Shown here in pieces: positions 1 through 9,963 of a stretch of DNA of 64,000 bases. The notes under the pieces are model-generated. The model was given only the letters and a program-made list of their open reading frames with translations. It did no database searches and was not told the origin of the DNA. Position 1 is the first letter of the stretch, and every line of letters starts with the position of its first letter. This stretch comes from CAJBLF01 sp964424505 (GTDB taxonomy: Bacteria; Patescibacteriota; Gracilibacteria; Absconditabacterales; Absconditicoccaceae), in assembly GCA_964424505.1 (NCBI GenBank), contig CAYRIQ010000001.1, positions 1 to 64,000 of the forward strand. Direction: 5' to 3'. A program made the position numbers and the translations under genes.

Positions 1-5
1 AAAAT

Positions 6-1493
6 ATGCGTTTTTATGATGAAATAACCATACGTGTACAATCAGGAAAATGATGAGATGGAACCGTGACTTGAAGGAGAGAAAACGGAGTCCCATTTGG
101 CTGACCATCTGGATGAGATGGTGGACGTGGATGATCAATTATCTTGCAAGCAAACAAAGATGAAAATACTTTACAAGCATATAGATATAAATCAGTATTT
201 AAAGCGGCTCCTGGAGAGCCGGGGAAGTCCAAAGATCAATATGGTGCAAACGCGGAAAATCTTATATTGCAAGTACCTATATGAACCCTTATAAGGGATA
301 AAGAGACCAATGAAATCCTGTACACGTTTTCGTTTGATAATGAGGAATGGACTGCAGTTTTTGGCGGTGAATGAGGGATAGGAAATATCCATTTTAAAGA
401 TGCTGTCCATCAGTATCCTACTTTTTGTTTACTAGGAGAGCCAGGACACAAAAAAGAAATAGTCCTCGAGTTGCAACTCCTTGCAGATGTTGCTTTGATT
501 GGGACGCCGAGCGTCGGTAAAACCAGTCTGATAAATAGTATTTCAAATACCAAAGCAAAAGTTGCTGATTATCCATTTACGACATTAATCCCCAATCTTT
601 GATCAGTTACTGTACAAGATACTCATTTCAATGTTATTGATATTCCATGACTTATCAAAGGTGCAGCAGAAGGGAAGTGATTGGGAAATGCTTTTCTTCG
701 CCACATTCTCAAAGCGAGAGTATTTTGTTTGATAAGTGATATGTCTAGATATGACAAAGGAATTGTAGAGATACCTGACTTGCTTGATGAAATCTATACC
801 TATACACGTACCAAATTTAGTAAAGATCCAGAAGCAGTGGAGATTTATATCAAAGAAGATAAGGGTATGATTACTTTATTTATCTATGAAGAAGGGAAAC
901 TAGTTATCGAAAAAAGATTGCTCTTTGTGATCAATAAATATGATCTTATCAATGATATAGAAATTCTCAAAGAATATAAAACACAGCTTTGGGACAAAAT
1001 TCTAGATTTTTTCAAAAAAAATAAAATTTGAACCAAAATCACGAAAAAATTGCTCGAAGATCATACGTTTACTATCTCTGCTGCGACTCATTTCGGCGTA
1101 GATGAACGATTAAAAAAAATTGTTGATGTGCTCACCAAAACTGACGTCCAAGAAGTCTATCATATAGAAAATATTCCTTATCATGAGAGGAAAGACAGAG
1201 AAGATTCTATCACAAATACAACAGAGCAGGAAAAAGATTTTTTGATCACTGGTGGTTATATGACAGCGGAAGATATACAATACATCAACGTTCGAGAAAT
1301 ATATAATCAGGAATTTGCTAAACTTGTTTGGACACTTCCTCGATGAAATGATGAAGCAGAAGCGTGGTTTTGGAAGCAAATAGGGCACAAGTGATTTTTA
1401 GATGAATTCGAAAATAAATGAGTACAAAAATGAGATGTGTTTAAAGTAATGAGTCCATACGAATGATTAGAACCAAGATATATACAATATTAA
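6..1493 (+). CDS. obg: GTPase Obg
   Basis: Obg is a ribosome-associated GTPase acting in late 50S assembly. Translated with UGA = Gly the frame is open from the ATG at 6 to TAA at 1491 (495 aa). The N-terminal glycine-rich Obg fold is clear: GKGGDG and GGPSGGDGGRGG, both largely built from TGA codons. The G domain follows, with G1 GTPSVGKTS (about residue 166), G3 DIPG, a GAAEGKGLG stretch and G4 NKYD (310-313). The end, with GVQKGDVFKV, fits the C-terminal OCT domain. About 25 residues more than usual lie between G3 and G4. The ATG is five bases from the window edge, so an earlier start cannot be excluded. Confidence 0.93.
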
Positions 1494-1572
1494 ACGATGT
1501 TTGGAAAGTTGAAAGTTTAGAAGGTGTAGAATGCTAACCTTCCAAACCTGCTTTAATCTTTTAACAAATAGT

Positions 1573-2013
1573 ATGTTTATAATATTAAGTATTAGTGATT
1601 CCGACAAACATCGAGAAAAGGTAGTCGAAGAATATACCAAGCGCTTAGGCAAATCAGTAAAAATAGAAAACATTAAGCCAAGCAGAAAAGGAAACAATGA
1701 ACAAGTGATACAAGCTGATACCCAAAATATTATCACCAAGCTAGAAAAATTTCCAGAATATACAAAAATTTTATTGAGCAAAGAAGGGAAACAATTAGAT
1801 ACTTTGGCATTACATACATTTTTTACCAACAAAAACTGTATCTTCGTTATCGGTTGACCATACGGATTAAATGAAACTATATTGACTAAATATATTGATA
1901 TAAAAATTTCTTTTTGAGCTATTACTTTACCTCACGGTTTGGCTAAAGTCACCTTGCTTGAACAGTTATATAGGATTTGAACTATTGAGCAGGGAAAGAG
2001 CTATCATTACTAA
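1573..2013 (+). CDS. rlmH: 23S rRNA pseudouridine-1915 N3-methyltransferase RlmH
   Basis: RlmH is a small SPOUT methyltransferase that methylates pseudouridine 1915 of 23S rRNA using SAM. The C-terminal signature is unmistakable: FVIGGPYGL, where the second Gly is TGA, then TLPHGLAKVTLLEQLYR and the ending GKSYHY. The ATG at 1573 gives 146 aa starting MFIILSISD, like the family's beta-1 strand. An in-frame ATG at 1531 would add 14 residues that do not look like RlmH. It lies 80 bp behind obg, and a small GCAATT/AATTGC hairpin follows the stop. Confidence 0.93.
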
Positions 2014-2349
2014 TCACCTGGGTGCAATTACACAAAATTGCTTTAAAAGCTATATTACAATAGTTTCCACTCGGGTGGAAATGTTTTGCATTTTATTTTC
2101 CAATCACTATATTCCATGTGAAGAAAATTTGAAATAATTAGCGAGACAGATTATATCGCTTGAAGGCGAGATTGAAGGATTGAAATATTGAAAAGTTGAA
2201 AGGTTGAAAAATGAATGTTTCCACCTTTCCGTGTTTCCACACAATCTTAGTTCTTTGGCCAATATAATCTGTCTAATTACCTTATTTTCTTTCTGACAGT
2301 GTTCTAGGTGCAAGTTCCTCGTCCACATTTTATTTTTTATTTTTTTAGT
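2014..2349 (+). promoter_or_regulatory. Non-coding spacer and structured leader before pnp
   Basis: This 336-bp spacer has no convincing gene. A short TTTCCAC/GTGGAAA hairpin sits at 2064-2081. A perfect 13-bp pair, AGACAGATTATAT at 2144-2156 and ATATAATCTGTCT at 2262-2274, encloses about 105 bases containing smaller repeats of the GTTGAAAGGTTGAAA type. It could be a long 5' hairpin in the pnp mRNA, as in enterobacterial pnp leaders cut by RNase III, or a small repeat element with terminal inverted repeats. Confidence 0.45.
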
Positions 2350-4482
2350 ATGGCTATCAAGAAAAAGGAGTTTATACTCCACACACAATCTTTCGATCGA
2401 GCAGGAAAAACACTTTCGTTTGAAACATGAAAATTAGCAGTACAAGCTGATTGCTCACTTAAACTCCAATTTGGAGAAACGACACTTTTATGTTCTACCG
2501 TTATGGAAAAAAATCCAAGATCAGATTCTGATTGTTTACCGTTGATGATTGATGTTAGAGAAAGTTCTTCTGCAGCAGGGAGACTTGGATGAGCGGCGTA
2601 TAGAAGAAGAGAAGGTAGACCTTCTGACCAAGCAATTCTTTACTGTAGACTGACAGACAGAGCGTTGAGACCAATGTTTCCAAAAGGTATGATTAATGAC
2701 GTGGTAATAACAATTACCCCATTAGCACTTGATCAAGAAATTGATTTGGGTGTTTCTACAATTATTGGATCATCATTGTCTATTATGGCTGCAGGAATAC
2801 CATTTGATGGCCCAGTAGGTGCAGCGCAAATAGGATATATTGATGGAAATTTTATAATTAATCCTACGAGAAGTGAATCAGAAAAAAGTCTTTTCTTGTT
2901 ATTGGTTGCAGGAAAAAAATGATCAATAAATATGATCGAAGCTGAAGGAAATGAAGTAGACAAGGAATTACTCAAACAGGCATTTTTAATAGGACAAAAA
3001 GCTATCGATGAATCTTGTGATTTTCAAATGAAGTTCCTTGAAACATTGACCGTAGTACCACAAAATATTATATACAATAAACCTTCAGAAGATCTTATTG
3101 CATACATTAGTAAGATTTTGACAGAAGAAAAATTACAAGCACTTACTGGAAATAGCAAAATTCCTTTCAATGAATTGTCTGCTATCTACGAAAAAGAAGT
3201 TTTGGAAATTAGTAAAGACAAAATAGCTGATGCTGAACAAGAAGATTTCACAGAAACTAAAGTTAAGATGTGAGTTTTTAATGTCATAAAATATTTTCTT
3301 CGTCATCGTACAATCGATACAGGCAAAAGAATTGATGATAGAGATCAAAAAGAGATTAGACCAATTTTTTGTGAAGTAGCCACATTACCAAGAGTACATG
3401 GATCATGATTGTTCCGAAGAGGTGATACACAAGTATTGACAACAGTAACCTTATGAGGACCAAAAGAATATCTGATTCTCGATGATATGGAAAATAATGG
3501 CGTACATCAAAGATATTTCCATCATTACAATTTTCCTCCATTTTCGACAGGAGAAGCAAAATGAATGAGAGGGACAGGAAGAAGAGAAATAGGACATGGA
3601 AGATTGGCAGAGAAGGCGTTAGAAAAGGTCCTCCCTACTATGGAAGAATTTCCATATACTATTAGAGTTGTCTCAGAATGCCTAGGATCAGGGTGATCAA
3701 CGTCTATGGGATCTGTGTGTGGATCTACATTGTCTCTTATGGATGCAGGAGTACCGATCAAAAAACCAGTTGCAGGTATTGCAATGGGATTGATGACTGA
3801 TCATGATGAAGAATGAAATATATCAAAATATACTATTCTCAATGATCTTATGGCTACAGAAGATTTTACAGGAGATATGGATTTTAAAGTCGCAGGGACA
3901 AAAGATGGGATAACTGCTATTCAATTGGATACAAAATTAAAAGGAATTACTATGGATATTGTCCATGAAACTATCGACAGAGCATGCGAATGATACAATG
4001 AAATTATGGAAGTAATGCTTCAAACAATTAGCATACCAAGATCTACCGTTTGACAGTACGCACCTAAGATAAAAATTATTCATATCAATCCAGACAAGGT
4101 GAGAGAAGTTATCGGAAAGGGTGGTGATGTAATCAATGGCATCATCGAAAAAAATCCTGGAGTAAAAATTGATTTTGAGGATGATGGAACATGTTATATA
4201 GGACATAGAGACCAATCAGTGATTGATACTGTGGTTGATATTATTTTGGAAATAGCAGCTGACCTTGAGGTAGGACAAGAATTTGATGCAAAAATTAAAA
4301 GGATAGAAGATTATGGTTTGTTTGTAGAGCTTCCAAAGAAAAAAATGTGACTTTGCCATGTTTCCAATCTAGGACAAAGATATACAACTCCACTTACTGC
4401 TCACTTCAAACTTGGAGAAGTGATTAAAGTAAAAATCAAAGGAATAGATCCTGATGGTAAAGTAGCAGTAATTAAAATATAA
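2350..4482 (+). CDS. pnp: Polyribonucleotide nucleotidyltransferase (PNPase)
   Basis: PNPase degrades RNA phosphorolytically from the 3' end in the cytoplasm. The 710-aa length is normal. The first RNase PH domain carries SAAGRLGGAAYRRREGRPSD and LTDRALRPMFPKG. The second carries RRGDTQVLTTVTLGG and the catalytic-site segment FPYTIRVVSECLGSGGSTSM, in which a TGA encodes a conserved Gly. A KH domain follows (VREVIGKGGDVIN, about residue 584), then an S1 domain (GQEFDAKIKRIEDYGLFVELP region) to the end. The start ATG at 2350 has only a T-rich tract upstream and no Shine-Dalgarno sequence. A long inverted repeat lies in the leader. Confidence 0.96.
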
Positions 4483-4588
4483 CAATATAGTATTGTTAAA
4501 AGGTTAAAAAGTTACCTGTTTAGAATGTTAACCTTTTAACTTTCAACCTTTTAACCTTCAACCTTTTATTTTTCTAAACTATTATCCA

Positions 4589-5149
4589 ATGAAATTTTTA
4601 AAATCGCTCTTAAAAAATGTAGTAATTGTTTTAGGTTTACTTGTTGTATTAGCACTGATCAACCGATGGTATCTTGGATGATTTATGCATATTGAAGTTC
4701 AAGAAAAAAACATGTGACCATATACTATGGTATATACAACTTTTGTAGGTGATTATAGTAAAGTATGACCATCAATGGATAAAGTGTATGAAATTCTTTC
4801 TGGTGCAGGTGTCATGTCAGCAACGGGAGTTGGTATCTATTATGATGATCCAGCAATAGTTTCATGAGAAAACCTTAGAAGTGATGTAGGATCGATTATT
4901 GATCCACAAGATACAAGCAAATTGGCAAATATACAAGACATTAAAATTACTACGCGCTCTGCAGGCACCAAAGTTGTTGTTGAATTCCCATTGAGAAATA
5001 TGATTTCATATATGATAGGTCCTATGAAAGTTTACCCAGTAATAAGCAAATATATGATAGAAAAAGGATATAAATCTCAAGTTCCTATGGTGGAGCTCTA
5101 TGATATGGCTGCCAAGAAAATATATTATATGGCAGATATTACTAAATAA
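4589..5149 (+). CDS. Membrane-anchored GyrI-like small-molecule-binding domain protein
   Basis: This 186-aa protein has an N-terminal transmembrane segment (about residues 9-25, VVIVLGLLVVLALI). A soluble domain follows that resembles the GyrI-like/SOUL effector-binding fold: a YTTFVGDYSKVGPSM start, a central GVGIYYDDP and a C-terminal PMVELYDM strand. The fold is known as a ligand-binding module of multidrug regulators, but no DNA-binding domain is present, so a sensor or binding role at the membrane is only inferred. Four TGA codons read as Gly. A terminator hairpin follows. Confidence 0.6.
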
Positions 5150-5175
5150 ATCATATTTTTGTAATTTGTACAGGC

Positions 5176-5202
5176 AAAAGACGCACAAAACGCGTCTTTT
5201 TT
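5176..5202 (+). terminator. Rho-independent terminator
   Basis: AAAAGACGC (5176-5184) pairs with GCGTCTTTT (5192-5200) around a 7-base loop and runs into a T tract. It follows the GyrI-like gene by 26 bp and closes the obg-to-GyrI stretch. Confidence 0.8.
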
Positions 5203-5273
5203 CTGTATTTTTTGCAAAAAAATAAAAAAATAAATACAATTATATATCACCAATTTTAGTTTCATTCATACAT

Positions 5274-6074
5274 ATGCGTAAATATATGGAATATAATCAC
5301 AAAGATACTTCAACGCATCCTGTTTATCAGGATGAGATTGCTGATAATCTTGAAAATCAAACAGAAAAAATGAAAAATGATCTTGATGTATTCAAAAGCT
5401 TGGCTACCATATATTATGGTACTGATAAACCTAGAGATTACACCAAATATCTATCACAAAAAGGTTATGTCCCACAAGAAGATAATGAAAATGAAAAAAT
5501 TATTCAGTCAGAATATCTTTATATATTAGTCCATGTAGGTACAGGTGAGTTTGATAGTGAGGTATTTACTAGGAAAGATATACCAGAATATAAATGATTT
5601 TCATATAGTCCATTGCCTTTATTTGTGGTTGCATCACGGGTAGATCATGAAAAAAAAGATTATAATCCGACAAAGTTTCTTAATGATTATGCTAGTATAT
5701 ATGTCCCAAAATGATGACAAGTAGAATCACGCATAAGTTATAAACAAAAAGAACATGATATTAATTATGGAAATAGTAATGGTATTATGAATTATGAAGA
5801 TGCAATACTAGCACTACAAAATGCATATATTCATAAAATTTTCCCCAATGAAAATAGTTTTGAAAAATTTGTGAAGCAAATGAAAAAAATTGAAGATTAT
5901 ACCGAATTCAAGAGACGAATAAGCAAAAGAAAAACAGATATACAAGATGAAGACGAAAAAATATTTTACAGTAAAATGCTCTTATGTCTCTCAGATGTAT
6001 GTGATAAAAATCAGGAAAAAATGTATGAATGTATTCGCTCTTTTGATATACACAAAAAAATATTTACTAAATAA
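5274..6074 (+). CDS. Hypothetical protein, 266 aa
   Basis: I do not recognise this protein. Code 25 joins two standard-code fragments into one 266-aa frame beginning MRKYMEYNHKDTS. It is polar and rich in Lys, Glu and Asp, with no signal peptide or membrane segment, and is probably cytoplasmic. The second half (from about residue 172) looks helical and contains two cysteines close together (LLCLSDVCDK). It lies between a terminator and a second unknown gene, ahead of the AMP cluster, and may belong to neither. Confidence 0.7.
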
Positions 6075-6124
6075 CAGTCCCAACAACAGCAATTCTTTAT
6101 TTTTATTTATTAAGTAGTAACAAA

Positions 6125-6409
6125 ATGGCTTTAGATTTCGATTTATTTAGCGTAGTGGAGGTAAAAAATCCTAGCAAACATTGTACAGAAATATATTTTT
6201 CTGATCGCAAAGATAATGATTTGAAAACAACTTCACTGGTTATTTTTGAACAACAGATTAAGTATGTTATTACGGAAGAATATGATGAATATAAAAGAGT
6301 GAAAATATTTATTAGAGATGATGATGATCCGATTGTGATAGATTTTCATCCAGAAGAATATAATCTTTTTGAAGCATTTTTTCTGGCACTTTATAACAAA
6401 AACATTTAG
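6125..6409 (+). CDS. Hypothetical protein, 94 aa
   Basis: Unrecognised small acidic protein starting MALDFDLFSVVEV, with no TGA codon, no signal peptide and no membrane segment. Alternating hydrophobic residues suggest a small beta-rich domain. It contains a run of four Asp (about residues 60-64) before PIVIDFHPEEY. It follows the 266-aa unknown gene by 50 bp in the same direction and may be co-transcribed with it. No function can be assigned. Confidence 0.6.
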   Translation: MALDFDLFSVVEVKNPSKHCTEIYFSDRKDNDLKTTSLVIFEQQIKYVITEEYDEYKRVKIFIRDDDDPIVIDFHPEEYNLFEAFFLALYNKNI

Positions 6410-6495
6410 ATACTTAGATGTTTAGAAATTGAAAATAAAAAATCCGTAATCCATAATGTATAATCAATTAATCATTTTAATTTATTTATGTAATT

Positions 6496-7437
6496 ATGAT
6501 GAATCTTGCCACTATCAAAACCATTGCTGAAGATATCAAAAGTATCAAAATCCAGTGAGCAACCAATATCGCCAAAGCTGGTATTGCTGTCTTGATCAAA
6601 GAAATCAAAAAACAAAGATTCACATCTGAAAAAGAATTTGACACATTTTTCAAACAAGCGATGGTAATTTTAAAACAAGCGAGACCTACAGAACCCATGT
6701 TATTTAACTGACTTACCTATTGTCTAGCAAATTATAAAACTTTATTGGCAAAAAAGTCGGATCTTAAAACAATAACAACTAAATTGTTTCAGGCAGGGAA
6801 AAATTATTTAGGCGATATAGAAAGAGAGGAAGCTTTGAGACCACTCATATGAGCAAAACTCATAAAAAAAAATATGCATGTGATGACGCATTGTCACTCA
6901 TGATCAGTTGTAAAATTGCTGATAACTGCACATAAGCAAAACAAAAATATTCATGTATACAATACAGAAACTAGGCCATTGTATCAGTGAAGAAAAACCT
7001 CACAAGATCTCATAAAGGCAGGTGTGCCAGATACTATGGTTACTGATGATACAGCTCCATTTTTTGTAGACAATATATATGAATCCGACACGCATATCGA
7101 TATGGTAATCATAGGTTCTGATGCTATCAAAATGGATGGAAGCGTATACAATAAAATCTGAAGTTTTGCTATCGCATTAGCTGCATGGCATTCCAAGATT
7201 CCTGTATATATCGTAGGAAGTTTAACCAAAATAGATGTTGAAAATACTATCAAAATAGAACAAAGATCTGGATCAGAAATTCGATCAGATGCTCCGAAAT
7301 GACTTAAGATTCTCAATTACGCATTCGACATGGTCCCTGCAAAATTCATTACCGGCATTATCACCGAATATGGCGTCATCAAACCCAAAGATATCAAAAA
7401 AACACTCAAGAAATACTGCCCGTGGATGATTCACTAA
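6496..7437 (+). CDS. Ribose-1,5-bisphosphate isomerase (eIF2B-like, e2b2 type)
   Basis: This enzyme isomerises ribose-1,5-bisphosphate, made by AMP phosphorylase, to ribulose-1,5-bisphosphate, the RuBisCO substrate. The 313-aa protein has the eIF2B-alpha/MtnA-type fold: helical N-terminus, then MTHCHSGSV (catalytic Cys region), VYNTETRPLYQGRKT, TDDTAPFF, VIIGSDAIKMDGSVYNKIGS (the conserved Asp region) and a C-terminal FITGIITEYGV. Several motif glycines are TGA. It is the first gene of the AMP cluster, 72 bp before RuBisCO. The ATG at 6496 is directly followed by a second ATG, so the start is uncertain by one codon. The cluster supports R15P isomerase over a MtnA role. Confidence 0.9.
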
Positions 7438-7444
7438 ACAATAT

Positions 7445-7472
7445 TTGCTAGACATAAAAAAATCAGTATAAT
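7445..7472 (+). promoter_or_regulatory. Predicted promoter before RuBisCO
   Basis: TTGCTA (7445-7450), a 16-bp spacer and a perfect TATAAT (7467-7472) stand 38 bp before the RuBisCO ATG. It would give RuBisCO a transcript independent of the isomerase gene just upstream. Confidence 0.6.
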
Positions 7473-7509
7473 TAAACTAATAGTCTTTTACTATTTTACA
7501 CCATTACTA

Positions 7510-8970
7510 ATGGACGTTAAACAGCTTTTACCAACGTTAAATTCACACCAATTAGCGTATGTAAACTTAGATTTGCCTAACCCACAAAACGGTGAATATC
7601 TGCTTTGTGTTTTTCATCTTATCCCATGAGGAAAACTTAATATTCTCCAGGCTGCTTGTGAAGTATCAGCAGAATCTTCTACAGGAACAAATTTTGCAGT
7701 ACAGACGGAAACAGCGTTTTCTCGTGAAATGAATTCACTGGTCTACAAAGTGGATATAGATAAAAACTTAGTTCGAATAGCTTATCCACGAAGACTCTTT
7801 GATCGTTGAGGTAATGTACAAAATATATTGACATATATCGCAGGAAATATTTTCTGAATGAAAGAAATCAACGCATTGAAACTTCTTGACGTACGATTTC
7901 CACCAGCGATGCTCGAACAATATGATGGTCCAAGTTATACGTTAGATGATATGAGAGTATATTTGAATGTCTATGACAGACCTATTTTGGGAACTATCGT
8001 AAAACCAAAAATGGGGCTTACCTCTGCAGAATATGCAGAAGTAGCATACGACTTCCGAAGAGGAGGAGGGGATTTCGTTAAAAATGATGAGCCACAAGCA
8101 GATCAAGATTTTTGTCCTTATGATAAAATGGTAAAGCATATAGCAGAAGCTATGGCAAAAGTAGTAAAAGAAACAGGGCAAAAAAAAGTTCATTCTTTCA
8201 ATGTCTCGGCTGCTGATTATGACACTATGATAGCAAGATGTGAGATGATTATACATTCATGAATGGAAAAATGATCATATGCATTTCTTATCGATGGAAC
8301 AACAGCTTGATGGATGGCAGTTCAAACACTCAGAAGAAAATATCCTGACGTTTTCATTCATTTCCACAGAGCTGGTCATGGAGCGTTTACTAGACCAGAA
8401 AATCCAATTTGATATTCAGTTTTAGTTCTTTCTAAGTTTGCTAGACTTGCAGGGACTTCAGGTATTCATACATGAACAGCTGGAGTTGGTAAAATGGCGT
8501 GAACACCAGAAGAAGATGTTACTGCTGCGCACAATATTTTCTGACTTGATGCTCCTGGACATTTTTTCAATCAATCACGAAACACAATTCCAGAAAACGA
8601 TAAAGATCGAATACAAAAGGTGCAAGAAGATCATCATCAACACGTAACCAAAGAAGATGATAGCTGGAGAAACATGAAAAAATGTTGTCCAATTATCTCA
8701 GGTGGTCTCAATCCTACGCTTTTGAAACCATTTATCGATGTGATGGGTGATGTAGATTTTATTACTACGATGGGGGCTGGTTGTCATGCTCACCCGGGTG
8801 GAACACAAAAAGGTGCAACAGCCTTGGTACAAGCGTGCGAGGCATATCAAAAATGAGTAGATATCCATGAATATGCAAAAGATCACGAAGAATTGGCTCA
8901 GGCAATAGAGTTCTTTGAAAAAAAAGAAAATAAGGAAGTAAGACATGCAGAGAGAAGAGAAAGTAATTAA
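7510..8970 (+). CDS. rbcL: RuBisCO large subunit, form II/III type
   Basis: It carboxylates ribulose-1,5-bisphosphate to two 3-phosphoglycerates. The 486-aa frame with code 25 carries the full active site: catalytic Lys165 in TIVKPKMGL, the carbamylated Lys191 in GGGDFVKNDEP, HFHRAGHGAFTR, the loop-6 Lys in GVGKMAGTPEED, the SGGLNP phosphate loop and GAGCHAHPGGTQKGA. The metal ligands Asp193 and Glu194 are kept, while the residue after the carbamylated Lys is Asn instead of the usual Asp. No small subunit or phosphoribulokinase is nearby. The neighbours (R15P isomerase, AMP phosphorylase) indicate nucleotide salvage rather than a Calvin cycle. Assignment to form II/III rests on context and general look; a tree would settle it. 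Confidence 0.95.
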
Positions 8971-8999
8971 AAAATTTAATTTAATTATGTTAATTTATC

Positions 9000-9134
9000 A
9001 TGGAAGTTCAAGAAATTACTATAAATGAAAAATCTGTCTGAGAACGTATGACGGAAAAAGAATCAGAAGCCAATGCTTTACTGAAAGAAATGTCGTATGG
9101 AGAAATCTCGTATGCCGTCATCTGCTTGAAATAA
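9000..9134 (+). CDS. Short ORF, possible N-terminus of a split gene
   Basis: A 44-codon frame starts at ATG 9000 (MEVQEITINEKSVGERM, one TGA as Gly), 29 bp after RuBisCO, and stops at two consecutive TAA codons (9132-9137). The same frame reopens at once into the next gene. The pair may therefore be one gene interrupted by a mutation or assembly error. Alternatively this is a separate small protein in the AMP cluster. No family is recognised. Confidence 0.4.
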
Positions 9135-9152
9135 TAAAATATTAGGAATAGC

Positions 9153-9890
9153 TTGTCACAATCTAGCGTTGATGGAGATATCGATCATATAGAATTCATA
9201 AAAAAAGAAATTGGAAAATGTGAATCCGAGATAAAAGGTATATTAGAAGGTAATATAGTGCTAAAATGAAAACCAAGAGATATGACTAAGGAAGATATAG
9301 CTGATGCATTGACCAATCCAAAAATTGCTAACAACGATAGTTTGTGTAGGGAAATAATATTTGGAATGGTCAAAAAAAGTAATCCAATCACAGGAGAAAA
9401 ACTCTTATCAATTATCAATAGTCCTCTTATCGCCCAATATCTTAAAATTATAGAAGAAATGTATATTTTGAATAATGAAAAAATAGCTCTTGAGAAAAAA
9501 GAGTTGGAAATCAAAAAATTAGATTTTACTCAAACATATTACAAGCCGATTATCGATAAGATATTGCAGATGAGCCACAGGGCATATAAAGAATTAGAAG
9601 CACTTTCTGTCAAAAAAGAACAGATGAAATCAAATTATGGCATGTCGGAAAAGGCAGCTATGGAATCATTGTCTTATGAAGAAAGAAGAGATATCGAAAA
9701 CACAGAATCCAAAATCATGCAGCTGGATGATATTCAAAACGAGATGCAAAGAATATATGATAAGCGGGTGATGACAGCGAAAAGTAGGTCTGGATTCGAA
9801 GAAGAAGTAAGATGACTTAAAATGTATGTCGAGAAGAAAAAGACTGAAGAATGGAAATATCCCGTAGTGAAACAGCTATTCGCCGATTAG
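9153..9890 (+). CDS. Hypothetical coiled-coil protein, 245 aa
   Basis: Unrecognised, strongly helical and charged, with long heptad-like stretches (KIALEKKELEIKKLDF, then around SRSGFEEEV), so probably coiled coil. No signal or membrane segment. The frame is open from 9138; I chose TTG at 9153 because AGGA stands 6 bases before it, but the first ATG is only at 9282 (MTKEDIADALTNPK). It lies between RuBisCO and AMP phosphorylase, and an in-frame double TAA separates it from the short ORF at 9000. A link to the AMP pathway is positional only. Confidence 0.6.
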
Positions 9891-9963
9891 TATATTATCA
9901 TTGATCTCGTTAAGATAATAAAAAATGTAAAATAATCTTTATTTGTTATAAAACAAAAATATC

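Noticed and set aside
6..1493. UGA read as tryptophan (code 4) or selenocysteine
   Set aside because: TGA falls at invariant glycines of P-loops and Obg glycine repeats, while normal TGG codons are used at Trp positions; no SECIS-like pattern is needed for so many sites.
9000..9890. Programmed stop read-through between the two frames
   Set aside because: Two consecutive TAA codons make read-through very unlikely; a split gene, two genes or an error are simpler.
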